From: Euperipatoides rowelli
Lineage: Eukaryota; Onychophora; Udeonychophora; Euonychophora; Peripatopsidae
DNA: 10,111 nucleotides
Strand: one strand, 5' to 3'
Assembly (NCBI GenBank): GCA_003024985.2
Contig: PXIH01S0042697.1
The position numbers and the translations under genes are program-made. Shown piece by piece: positions 1 to 6,950 of the stretch; positions within the stretch are counted from its first letter, which is position 1; each line of letters starts with the position of its first letter. The notes below the pieces were generated by a model. It made no database searches. It was not told the DNA's origin and was given only the letters and a program-made list of their open reading frames with translations.

Positions 1-496
1 ATGTATACATAAATGTTAAATTTATTTTAATGTTATAGATTGTACTGTTTACAAATTCATATAGACATTGTTTTTAGTTATGCTTAATTTAATTCATTAT
101 TGTTGGTGAATCCCTAATTGCTTACAAATTATGAAAATATTTATTTATCAAAATTCAGTAATATTATTTCTTCAACACTAAACAATAGTTAAAAATGCAT
201 GCTTGCAGCATCATGAAGGCATGAGAAAAAGTAAAGAAAAAATATATTCTCTTATGATTACTTTTCTCTCTACTCTGTGAAGGAAAATAAGCATTCGATC
301 AATAAAAAATTTTGCCGCCCCCCCCCCCCCCTCCGTGAAAAAAAAAATTCATGACAGTTAAACTTGGTAAACATAAATAATTTCCAAGGCTTAGACTTGG
401 GCTTGGAATTTAATAGAATACAAAATAAAATATTTTGTATAAACTAATTAATAGGCCTACAGTTGTAATACACTGTATTGGGCTTAAATCTCAACA
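1..496. other. AT-rich non-coding stretch, no gene seen
   Basis: No reading frame here resembles a known protein, and stops are dense in all frames. The only compositional landmark is the C run at 318-331. Nothing supports a promoter, RNA gene or complete transposon. It may be old, unrecognisable transposon sequence or ordinary intergenic DNA. Confidence 0.6.
318..331. repeat. Poly-C tract of 14 bases
   Basis: An uninterrupted run of 14 C is followed by TCCGTG and then a run of about ten A. It is striking in sequence this AT-rich. C/G runs of this kind occur near the ends of some hAT-type non-autonomous elements, and a GC-rich hAT-like end lies about 300 bases downstream, but no terminal repeat or target duplication ties the two together. 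Confidence 0.8.
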
Positions 497-533
497 TTTA
501 TTTATTTGTTTGTTTATTTATTTATTTAATTTA
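497..533. repeat. TTTA/TTTG microsatellite
   Basis: About nine imperfect tetranucleotide units, mostly TTTA with two TTTG variants, end at TTTACAG. It is a simple repeat, and a short open frame reading through it is an artefact of the low complexity. Confidence 0.85.
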
Positions 534-550
534 CAGTGTTATTACATAAT

Positions 551-602
551 ACAAAAAAAAAAATTAAAAAAAAAAAATTTTTTTTTTTTTAATTTTTTTG
601 TA
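551..602. repeat. Long A/T inverted repeat (hairpin)
   Basis: Eleven A, TT and twelve A (553-577) face thirteen T, AA and seven T (578-599). The flanking TAC (550-552) and GTA (600-602) extend the pairing. The hairpin has essentially no loop. It sits just inside the GC-rich hAT-like terminus at 611-675 and may be interior sequence of that element. Tracts like this are prone to replication slippage and assembly error, so exact run lengths are doubtful. Confidence 0.7.
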
Positions 603-610
603 ATATCTTC

Positions 611-675
611 ACGCCCCCTCTGTAATAATCGAACGCCCCCCTAGGGGGGCGCGCCCCACAGTTTGGAAAACACTG
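611..675 (-). mobile_element. Terminal fragment of a hAT-like DNA transposon (putative)
   Basis: Read on the minus strand, the fragment begins CAGTGTTTTCCAAACTG and continues into a very GC-rich block. That block contains a perfect 18-base palindrome at 634-651 (CGCCCCCC, TA, GGGGGGCG). A CAGTG terminus followed by TTTCCAAACTG and a G/C-rich subterminal region is typical of non-autonomous hAT elements in animal genomes; this is recalled family knowledge, not a database match. The 8 bases outside the end are CTCTAGAC, but no second copy of them and no clear opposite terminus is visible. CAGTGTT at 534-540 mirrors AACACTG at 669-675, but its flank does not match. Most likely this is a solo end or a decayed copy. 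Confidence 0.45.
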
Positions 676-1130
676 CTCTAGACAATTAAAATTGTCTAAA
701 TAAGGGCAAAAATTAGTTTATTACATCAATATTTATTTGAAATATTAACTTGATATATACATTACGATAGAATAAGACCTGAACAAGAATCATAATATTT
801 ATTGTGTTTAAAGTCATTATCAAAGTGAACACGTTTTTTACAAGATATCGTTGTATGAAAGTAAGCTACCGCCTTAATACGCAACTAATTCTGAATTCCT
901 ATTAAAGAAGTTTCTTCTTCAATACAATTACCATCTAAAGGAATACTTGTGCTATAATTATAATATGATATAGGTTCTCAGGAATTATTACATTGGAAAT
1001 AATTTTATCATTAAGAATAACATTGTTTTACATGATAATTAGTTTAAATCTAGTAGAAAGTTTAACTATACTTTCAGTAGGAGATTAGTTATTTTTCTTT
1101 CCATTCTGAATAATACCATTGAACTCAACC
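661..1130. other. AT-rich non-coding spacer
   Basis: No coding potential is seen. A short perfect dyad at 679-698 (TAGACAATT, AA, AATTGTCTA) overlaps the flank of the hAT-like end. The rest is unstructured AT-rich sequence with no recognised motif. Confidence 0.55.
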
Positions 1131-1154
1131 ATTTGTTATATCAGTATAACAAAT
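1131..1154. repeat. 10-bp-arm hairpin abutting a larger inverted repeat
   Basis: ATTTGTTATA at 1131-1140 and TATAACAAAT at 1145-1154 are perfect reverse complements around a 4-base loop (TCAG). The right arm is also the outer end of the larger inverted repeat that follows. A near copy of the left arm (ATTTGTTTATA) recurs at 1241-1251 in direct orientation. Confidence 0.85.
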
Positions 1155-1251
1155 CCTCCCTCCTTTTTCCCCCATTCTATCTCTTCTTATTAATATGAAG
1201 TTAATAAGAAGAGATAGAATGGGGGAAAAAGGAGGTGGGGATTTGTTTATA
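1145..1251. repeat. Large inverted repeat at the 5' edge of LINE A
   Basis: The 35 bases at 1159-1193 are the exact reverse complement of 1201-1235, around a 7-base loop (TATGAAG). With a couple of single-base differences, pairing continues outward to about 1145 and 1251. The right arm is coding LINE sequence: in frame from 1207 it reads RRDRMGEKGGG, the mid-endonuclease RDR...GGG signature. The left arm is therefore an inverted duplicate of the first recognisable piece of LINE A. Such foldbacks arise by twin priming or template switching during LINE insertion, and the short spacer argues for a snap-back event. Confidence 0.9.
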
Positions 1252-1779
1252 TTATAGTCCTCATCTAAATATTAATAAAATAGAACTTGATATAGATAAT
1301 ACTGAATTGTTAACATTCACTTTAATACAAGAAAAAGTTAAAATTCTAGTAAGTGTTGTATATAAAAGTCCTAACAGTACAATAGAGTATGAAAATAAAT
1401 TATTCAAAGCTTTAGATTTGGGGTACAATGTAAGGAAGAAAGAAAAATGTTCAGAATATATGTTGATAGAGATATGAACTCGTCATTAATAGATTGGAAT
1501 GCTGAGATAAGTAATTATCCTATCCATACTTTTGGTTGCAGATTATATGATTTCTGTGTTTTGAATAATTTATCTCAATTGGTAAAAACTCCTACAAGAT
1601 TCAGAAATAATTCCTCGTCTATTCTTGATCTGATCAGAGTATCGGATTTAAATTTGGTGAGTAACTTGGAAATTGGTACACCGTTAGGAAAAAGCGATCA
1701 TTGTAAGATAGGTTTTATAACTGAAGGGAGTGAAAGTAGGGATATAGATGATATAATAGTTAATCAGAAAATTAATTAA
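1207..1779 (+). pseudogene. LINE A endonuclease domain (APE type), broken
   Basis: In intact elements this domain nicks the genomic target so that reverse transcription can prime there. Three frames must be combined. From 1207 the frame gives RRDRMGEKGGG. A one-base shift near 1237 leads into ICLYYSPHLN and, around 1355-1382, SVVYKSPNS (the YRPP-like motif). A second shift with probable loss of sequence near 1410-1450 leads into RDMNSSLIDWN. The family motif there is GDxN; the Gly is Arg here. Then come TPTRFRNNSSSILDLI and KSDHCKIGF, whose SDH catalytic triplet is intact at 1693-1701. The N-terminal third of the domain, including the catalytic Asn and Glu strands, is missing. The frame ends in a stop just after the domain, at about 1777-1779. 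Confidence 0.82.
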
Positions 1780-1789
1780 CCCTTTTATG

Positions 1790-2165
1790 CATATAAAAAA
1801 GTAACTATGAGGTAATAGAAAATGAGTTGTTAAAGTTTGACTTTGATGGTTTATTTTGCGATCATGAGTCATTTGATAAATATGTAAAAATACAATCACG
1901 TGGTAAACCAAATATAAAAAACAAAAATGGATGAATGGGTCTTTATTGAACCTATGTAAGAATAAAAATAGATATTTTAGGAACTATATGATAAATAAGA
2001 CAGTAAGTAATTATAATTCTTATAAAATAACAAGAAACCATACAAATAGAGAGATAAAACGAGCAAGGTTAAATTATGATTTGAAATTACTAGAAAACAA
2101 TAAAGGTCATAATAAAAGAATTTTTGATGTTCTAAAGAAATTAATGTCAACAGAGAATTGGCAAT
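1790..2165 (+). pseudogene. LINE A linker between endonuclease and RT
   Basis: From about 1931 one frame reads NGSLLNLCKNKNRYFRNY, followed by many Lys, Arg and Asn, then NHTNREIKRARLNYD and FDVLKKLMST. This matches the general pattern of the region before the RT in jockey/CR1-type ORF2: a W..N..L..L...K.RY start, a conserved RN.....IK.AK..Y block, then F..LK.L. Stops at about 1777 and near 1932 interrupt continuity with the endonuclease. The frame passes without a visible boundary into copia sequence, so its last residues are not LINE protein. Confidence 0.65.
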
Positions 2166-2172
2166 GTAAGGA

Positions 2173-2550
2173 ATGGAAAAGAAGGAATATATCAACAGCG
2201 AGTTGTGGATCATCGATTCAGGGGCCACAGCTCACATGACCAACAACCAAAATTTACTATTTGAAACCAATACAACAAATGACACGATAAAAATAATCAC
2301 CGCTAATGGGGAAGAGTTATCTGCCAATACTCNAGGAAAANGTAAANTAACATTGCAATTTAATAGTGTGCAAATGGAAATAATTCTAGAATATGTGCTT
2401 TATGTGTCCAATCTTAAACATAATCTTATGTCAGTAAACGTGCTGTGCAAATTGGGTTATACCCTGTTGTTTGGTTATAACAAATGCAGCTTATTTAAAG
2501 ATAAAATAGCAGAAGGAGAAATGCAAGGTAAGACATATTTTAAAATCTAG
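2173..2550 (+). pseudogene. Ty1/copia protease domain
   Basis: This is the retropepsin-like aspartic protease that cleaves the Gag-Pol polyprotein. The diagnostic motif WIIDSGATAHMTN starts at 2206, with the catalytic Asp codon at 2215-2217 in DSGAT. Downstream ITANGEEL, VLYVSNLKHNLMSV and LCKLGY follow the copia pattern (a V.Y.P.L..NL.S...L...G consensus). Three ambiguous bases lie in the codons at 2332-2349. The Met at 2173 is not a real start: the polyprotein would continue from Gag, which is absent. A stop follows at about 2548. After it, at roughly 2590, CIHTWHMNF may be the start of the GAG-pre-integrase region (consensus WH..LGH), collapsed by deletion before the integrase. Confidence 0.85.
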
Positions 2551-2631
2551 CAATTATTTGAATGAAAATACATATAGTTGTATACATACTTGGCACATGA
2601 ATTTTTATGTAAACCCTGTTAATTAGACAAA

Positions 2632-3527
2632 ATGGCTCAGAAACCATTCAAAATATCCACAACTATTAACTCTAAGCCATTTTCCATTTTAGCAACAGAT
2701 GTGTGTGGACCAGTAACCCCTTGTACAGCAAGAAGATTCAAATATTTCTTAACAATTACTGAGACCTGTACAAATTATACAGAAGTGTTTTTAATGAAAG
2801 CAAAGTCTGACACACTAAACACATTATACACTTCATATGTAAAGGGTACAATAATTTCTATCATATGCCCTCCATCTTGAGATCAGAAAGAGGGGGTGAA
2901 TTTATAGGGTCCGAACTACAGGACTTTCTGCATGGGCAGGGAATTATTCACCAAAAGTCATTAAGGATGTCTCCCCAGCAGAATGGACTTTCGGAAAGAA
3001 AAAATAGAACTTTGTTAGAAATGACCAGATGCATGATGAAAGGGACTACATTATCATTGTTTTTGTGGTGGGAGGTTTTATTGACAACTACTTACATTCA
3101 TAATAGAATTAAACATTCAAACATTTCCTTAACACCATACGAATCATGGTTTGGAACCAAGCCTACAGTAGGACATATGAAGACCTTCGGACAAAAAGTA
3201 TATGCCTATGTACCACTAGCAATGAGGGGAAAACTAAGTGACACATCAATTTCAGGGTACATGGTGGGCTACGCGCAAGGAATGAAGGCTTATAGCATTT
3301 GGGTTCCGAAAAGTCACCATATTATAAATGCCATCAGTGTAAGGTTCGAAGAAATGAATGACAGTCATTTAATGAGATTAACCAAAAATGAAAAACCTTT
3401 TAATAATGGTATACAAATTCTATCTGAAAATCACATAGCAGATAACCAACAAAAAGCCGAACAAATTCCTCTGAGAAGATTGGACAGAGCAAACAGAGGA
3501 ATACCAGCTATCAAACTGACATATTAA
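2632..3527 (+). pseudogene. Ty1/copia integrase, frameshifted and truncated
   Basis: Integrase inserts the cDNA into the host genome. The first segment (2632-2880) carries TDVCGPV with the first catalytic Asp at 2698. At the second catalytic site, ITETCTNYTEVF has Glu at 2761 where the family has Asp. A frameshift between about 2840 and 2877 moves to the second segment, beginning RSERGGEF with the third catalytic Glu at 2898. It continues with SPQQNGLSERKNRTLLEM, GTKPTVGHMKTFG, VGYAQGMKAYSIWVP and VRFEE, all classic copia integrase core and C-terminal blocks. The HHCC zinc domain is almost wholly deleted. The frame ends at RLDRANRGIPAIKLTY, where intact elements run on into RT. Confidence 0.88.
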
Positions 3528-3558
3528 ATGAAAGAATATTTAAAACTTCAAGGTGCTT

Positions 3559-3567
3559 AAGGGGGAC
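3559..3567 (+). other. Polypurine tract (plus-strand primer) of the copia element
   Basis: AAGGGGGAC immediately precedes the TGTTGC that opens the LTR. A short G-rich purine tract directly 5' of TG is the usual plus-strand priming site in LTR retrotransposons. The preceding frame ends LKLQGA then stop within the tract, compatible with the original Pol C-terminus. Confidence 0.7.
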
Positions 3568-3780
3568 TGTTGCAATATAACAACTGTGTACATTAAATAA
3601 TTATTGTTAAGACACTAGAATGAAGCCAATCCACCTGACAGGCTGGGTCAGCTTTTATCTATTGGTTGTTTACATTAACACTTGTGCATTAAGATTTTAT
3701 TTTTTTATTATTTTTATTAGGCTAATAGTTATTAATCGGCATTTATATATTAATATACTATATGTGTTGATTGAAAATGA

Positions 3781-3787
3781 TATATAA
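3781..3787 (+). promoter_or_regulatory. Putative TATA box in the copia LTR
   Basis: TATATAA lies about 215 bases inside the LTR, upstream of the polyadenylation signal, at the place expected for the U3 promoter. The surroundings are AT-rich, so a chance match is possible. Confidence 0.4.
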
Positions 3788-3943
3788 AGTGTGTAATTAA
3801 TATTTTTTATATAGTTTTATGTTTAGTGTAGTTACAACTTGGCATGATGGGAAGGCTTCTCCCCAAGTCTTTGTCTGTCTCCATCTTGCTTTGTGAATGG
3901 AGTGCTTGTAATATGAATGACCTGTAATAGTTGGATTAACTAC

Positions 3944-3949
3944 AATAAA
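3944..3949 (+). terminator. Putative polyadenylation signal in the copia LTR
   Basis: AATAAA lies near the 3' side of the LTR, followed by a T/G-rich stretch (ACTTGTTC and, further on, TCTGTTGTTTC), as expected of a poly(A) site at the end of R. Confidence 0.5.
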
Positions 3950-4053
3950 TACTTGTTCAGTATTTAAATCTGTTGTTTCTTACTTATTGGATTAATGTTT
4001 ATAAAGTTGAATTATTTTAAAAGTGAATTATTAATATAGTGTTAAACTACATC

Positions 4054-4500
4054 AGGGTCTCTAATCACTTTGAAATTCTACAGTTTTTTTGTGTGGATAA
4101 TCTCAATGACAGAATGATGTTGCTAAATATAAAGATTGGATGAGTTAAATACGATTGTATCAAATTGCATTTGCCTAATATTACTACGCAAAGAAAGTGT
4201 ATGTTATCTTGTTGAAAAAATATTTAAGGAAATGAATTGCTTACCATTGTTGGTAGGGAATTTTAATGTGAATTTTTCCTAGACAGAAAAACAAATTGAT
4301 AAATTAATGAAAATGTTTGATTTAATGGATATTGCTGTTTATAAAAATATGGATTTTGTTAAAAAAAAGATTCTCTAAAACGTCTGCGTCCAGATTAGAT
4401 AGAATTATCACAACTATTGGAGAGGGGTTCACTTAACGATTTGGATGTGAGCCATGTGTTTTCTCAGATCATGTGATGCTAATATGTGGAGTCAATCATG
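4054..4500 (+). pseudogene. LINE B endonuclease domain, heavily decayed
   Basis: Pieces in several frames line up with the endonuclease order. FEILQFFCVDNLNDRM and LLNIKIG come first, then a block ending LPNITTQRK (the N/P strand). ELLTIVG and VGNFNVNFS follow near 4245-4290: the family GDFN motif with its catalytic Asp replaced by Asn. KTSASRLDRIITTIGEG at about 4380-4420 and FSDHVMLICGVN at about 4460-4495 finish the domain, with the SDH catalytic triplet intact. At least two frameshifts and several stops are needed to connect these. The N-terminus is missing beyond about 4054. Confidence 0.7.
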
Positions 4501-5017
4501 GATAGGTTATACTTGAAAAGGCTATAAAGCTTTCGCCTGTTCCTATATGGGCTGAAAAATCTATGGAAGTTAATATGCTGAGAGTGAAACAAGATTATGT
4601 GTTTAAATTTTAATTTAATGGTCTTATTTTGTGGCAGTTTTTTAAGAAGCAAATGGTTAGCCTAAAATAAATATAGAAAGTCTTCAGAGTGACAACAGAG
4701 TAATAAATGCTGAATTGTGACAGTGGAAGGAAAAATTTGCACAGTTAGCTTTTGACAAAAGAGCTGCCACGGGAGAAATTAATGGAATGTAAAGAAAGAA
4801 TTGAATGTTCAGAATTTGTAAAAAAAAAAAAAAGAATTTAATTAACAAATGTGCTCAAAATGATATTGTTACGATGCATACTCCTAGTTGGTTTGCAATA
4901 AGATGGTTTAGGAGAAGGAAGGCTACAGGTAACATATTTGCTTTTCAGGTTGATCAAGAGATATATACTATTCCACAGCAGATTGTTGTTGTGGTGTAAA
5001 AAATATACATTGATGAT
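4500..5017 (+). pseudogene. LINE B linker before the RT
   Basis: Readable stretches include LSPVPIWAEKSMEVNMLRVKQDYV, which recalls the W..N...L.D..F segment after L1-type endonucleases. Near 4700 ELWQWKEKFAQLAFDKRA appears, and near 4890 a Trp/Arg-rich stretch (WFAIRWFRRRKATGN) corresponding to the block before RT fingers where LINEs read roughly 'N..YF......R...I..L'. An A run at 4820-4833 breaks the frame. Assignment rests on order and position between endonuclease and RT more than on strong motifs. Confidence 0.45.
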
Positions 5018-5801
5018 TTGATGGATTTGAAAACTGATAGAAATTCTGTGTATCTTTTTGATAATTTTTATGGAGACAAAAAATATAAATGGTTCAAGTC
5101 AAAACAGGTGATAGAACCAATTCTAGACTCTGCTGAGAGTTTGGATGTTGATTTCACTATGCAAGAGTGGTATTGTGTTTTAGAAAAGGTAAAACTTAAT
5201 GCTAGTCCTGGACCAGATAGACTAACATATTCTTTTTCTAAGCAATGTTCCTTAGAAATGATGGAACACTTATTGTTTGTTCATAATTACCCTTTAAATG
5301 AGAAAAACGCAAATTAGTATTTGCTTTGTGAAAATTTAGCATATGTTAAAATGATTCCTAAGTCAAAAACAAAAAAGAAAGGTGTGTGTCAGTCAAATGA
5401 ATACCGACCAATAGCTTTAATGAATGTAGATATGAAACTTTTGCAAAAAATGATTGTAAAGAGGATCACAAATGCTTTGCAAATTATATTACCAGCTAGT
5501 ATTTTTGGTATAAAGGTAAGGACGATTCAAACAGCTGTGTTGCGGCACCATCTGGCTTTTTCATTGAGTGCCAAAAAAAAGATGAAACTAGATATATATT
5601 GCGTTTAGATATGCAAAGTGCATTTAACCAGGTCAATAGCAATTATCTTGAATATCTGATTTATAAGTATTTGGGGGTAAACAAGTTAACAAAACGTCTT
5701 GTAAGTATGGTAAAGTGTAAAGTTGTGGCTTTTTAAAATTTAAATGTATTGGGGAATTTGTTGAATTGCAGCAATCAGTTTTACAGGGATCACCTTTATC
5801 T
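5018..5801 (+). pseudogene. LINE B reverse transcriptase, fingers to motif B only
   Basis: Copies element RNA into DNA when intact. The first frame (5018-5317) gives VLEKVKLNASPGPDRLTYSF, the RT fingers motif SPGPDG with Gly replaced by Arg. The second (5321-5608) gives LAYVKMIPKSK, NEYRPIALMNVDMKLLQKM and VKRITNAL, the RT2 block. The third (5587-5736) holds motif A, LDMQSAFNQVN, with the catalytic Asp codon at 5608-5610. After a further shift at about 5734 comes motif B, QSVLQGSPLS, at 5784-5801. The YADD box, thumb and C-terminus do not follow. Frame changes at about 5318, 5580 and 5734 make it inactive. Loss of everything past motif B coincides with the junction to other sequence. Confidence 0.82.
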
Positions 5802-6000
5802 AATGCAGGTATGGAAAATGGGTGGCACCAATGCCGAAGATGACACTTTTGAGATTTTTGTCGGCATGCCAGACTGGACACTCCAAAATTTTAAACTTTA
5901 AAAAATCTCCACAGCCAAAAAAAAAAGGTTATCAAATCCGTCAAAAGAGAAACAAAACGTCTATACAACTAAAAAAAAAAAAAATTATCAAAAATATACA
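5802..6000. other. Unassigned junction sequence between LINE B and LINE C
   Basis: LINE B similarity stops after PLS at 5801 and LINE C similarity starts about 6000-6020. The interval opens with a short open frame (GGTNAEDDTFEIFVGMPDW) that I cannot assign. A 7-base dyad (ATGCCGA at 5831-5837, TCGGCAT at 5861-5867) follows, then A-rich sequence with runs at about 5921 and 5971-5983. It could be the degraded 5' part of LINE C, a filler acquired at the insertion, or a piece of a third element. Confidence 0.5.
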
Positions 6001-6017
6001 ATATTGAAATAATTAAT

Positions 6018-6533
6018 ATTGATAATTATGAACAAGAAATCATCTGGTCTGGAATCGCGATAAATAATAAAAATGGTTAATACGTTAATTTACACACCAC
6101 CAGCAAATTCAATAATTAATAATAGCAATTTACTTGCGTCTATTTCTACTTGGATATCAATTATATAAGTCTAATAAAAAATCTTTTATTGATGGGCGAT
6201 TTGAATTGTCCTTTAATAGATTGGAAAAATATGTGTTGTTTGACGAGTAATATATTTATTGACTCATAATTGACATTTCTAATAAAGAATGAATTATTTC
6301 AACTGATTTCCTTTCCCACACGTTTTAAAGGTAGTAACTACTCACTGTTGGATGTATGCATAGTGAATGATCTGGATTTAATACTTGATATAGAATACTT
6401 AGATCCAGTGTTGAAGAGTGATCATTCATTGTTGAGATTTGAAGTAATACATAACAGTCCAAGAGATGTGGAGAAGCAATTCTACAAATGGGATTTTCCC
6501 AATGTGGAAATAGATCGTCTAATTTCCGAATAA
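6018..6533 (+). pseudogene. LINE C endonuclease domain, broken
   Basis: The first readable block is YEQEIIWSGIAINNKNG (6027 on). After a frameshift comes VNTLIYTPPANS from 6076 (the YRPP motif), and after another shift LLMGDLNCPLIDWKN with an intact GDLN, its Asp codon at 6198-6200. An in-frame stop at 6267-6269 is followed without shift by FLIKNELFQLI, FPTRFKGSNYSLLDVCIVND and VLKSDHSLLRFEV. The catalytic SDH is intact at 6417-6425. The domain ends in KWDFPNVEIDRL, the start of the linker, before a stop at 6531-6533. It lacks the N-terminal catalytic strands. In intact elements this domain nicks the insertion target. Confidence 0.87.
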
Positions 6534-6950
6534 TTGGAGTTGGTTGATTTGTCTTTATTGGAAGAAAATCTGAAGATAGAGATAAAGAAGTTCCCAAAAG
6601 GGAAAAAGCAAAATATTTTAAATTATATAAAAAATCCAAGAATATTGATGATATAATTTATATAGTACTTATCGTAATAAGGTTTCAGTTTTGGTTAAAA
6701 AAAGTAAAAGAAATTATGATTTAATGTTAATTGATAGAATGACTGAGGATCCAGATTATCTATATAAACATTATAGATCTCAAAAAAAAAAAAGGAAAAA
6801 TAGAACAAGTGATAGTGAACAGATTAAGATCGATGACAAAATAATTGTAGGCAATTATGAAAATGCTAATGCCTTTACTAGTTATTTTTACTTGTTATCA
6901 AAATTAAATTGTAATATTGAGGATTTCACAGGTGGTGATCAGGGAGAACA
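6534..6950 (+). pseudogene. LINE C linker before the RT
   Basis: After the stop at 6531 the same frame continues LELVDLSLLEENLK. Following a gap comes the block from 6691: KKSKRNYDLMLIDRMTED, LYKHYRSQKKKRKN, IKIDDKIIVGNYENANAFTSYF. This is the typical pre-RT region of jockey/CR1 ORF2 (a basic K..YD..L segment, then Y...RSKK, then a 'D...I......A..F..YF' segment leading into the RT). An A run at 6782-6791 lies in the basic stretch without breaking the frame. Confidence 0.75.

Larger units (their letters stand above)
1207..2165 (+). mobile_element. LINE A: truncated jockey/CR1-type non-LTR retrotransposon
   Basis: This is a degraded ORF2 fragment holding the later part of an apurinic-like endonuclease and the basic linker that precedes the reverse transcriptase. 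The 5' side is cut at the inverted repeat ending at 1251, inside the endonuclease domain. The 3' side is lost where Ty1/copia protease sequence starts, somewhere in about 2150-2176. No RT motif of this element survives in the window. Sequence style (LIDW, PTRF, LDLI, SDH) resembles LINE C at 6000-8465, so both probably belong to the same broad clade. They differ at many residues, so they are not copies of one recent insertion. It is not functional. Confidence 0.8.
2166..3959 (+). mobile_element. Ty1/copia LTR retrotransposon remnant, internally deleted
   Basis: Protease, integrase, polypurine tract and 3' LTR occur in the order expected for Ty1/copia, in which integrase precedes RT. Gag and its zinc knuckle, the GAG-pre-integrase domain, RT, RNase H and the 5' LTR are missing. 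Only about 30 bases separate the integrase frame's stop from the polypurine tract, where an intact element would carry roughly 2 kb of RT/RNase H. The 5' end abuts LINE A with no visible LTR, so no target duplication can be read. Ambiguous bases at 2333, 2341 and 2347 lie in the protease. Confidence 0.85.
3568..3959 (+). repeat. 3' LTR of the copia remnant
   Basis: It starts TGTTGCAATATAACA after the polypurine tract. It contains a plausible TATA box (TATATAA, 3781-3787) and a polyadenylation signal (AATAAA, 3944-3949) about 160 bases apart, fitting a U3-R-U5 layout. The 3' edge is uncertain. TTGTTCA ending at 3959 is one candidate, giving 392 bases. A CATCA ending near 4053, where LINE B protein similarity starts, is another. 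No second LTR exists in the window to define the end. Confidence 0.65.
4054..5801 (+). mobile_element. LINE B: decayed non-LTR retrotransposon of a second lineage
   Basis: An APE-type endonuclease (about 4054-4500), a long linker (4500-5010) and the N-terminal half of an RT (5018-5801) follow each other on the + strand. Motif wording differs from LINEs A and C: PGPDRLTY at RT1, LDMQSAFNQVN at motif A, and a PN...R block with VGNFNVNFS in the endonuclease. This leans towards an L1/Tx1-like lineage rather than jockey/CR1, with low certainty. Frame changes and stops are frequent. The element ends abruptly after RT motif B. Its likely C-terminal part reappears at 8763-9417, behind LINE C. Confidence 0.75.

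Noticed and set aside
435-644. 69-codon open frame across the microsatellite and A/T hairpin
   Set aside because: It encodes homopolymer Lys and Phe runs from simple repeats, with no protein-like composition or family resemblance.
534-675. A complete 142-base mini hAT element bounded by CAGTGTT and AACACTG
   Set aside because: Only 7 bases match at the ends. The left side lacks the GC-rich subterminal block, and the 8-base flanks (TTAATTTA and CTCTAGAC) are unlike.
1684-1911. Minus-strand open frame over the LINE A endonuclease and linker
   Set aside because: It overlaps recognisable + strand LINE coding motifs (KSDH) and shows no motif of its own; it is a shadow frame.
1977-2228. Minus-strand open frame rich in Leu, Tyr and Ser
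   Set aside because: It is antisense to the LINE A linker and copia protease. Its hydrophobic look comes from the A-rich sense strand, and it is not a membrane protein.
5633-5881. Minus-strand Cys/His-containing frame that could look like a zinc finger
   Set aside because: Cys and His spacing does not fit a known finger, and it is antisense to RT motifs A and B of LINE B.
6325-6639. Minus-strand open frame over the LINE C endonuclease
   Set aside because: It is antisense to clear PTRF and SDH motifs and has no recognisable features.
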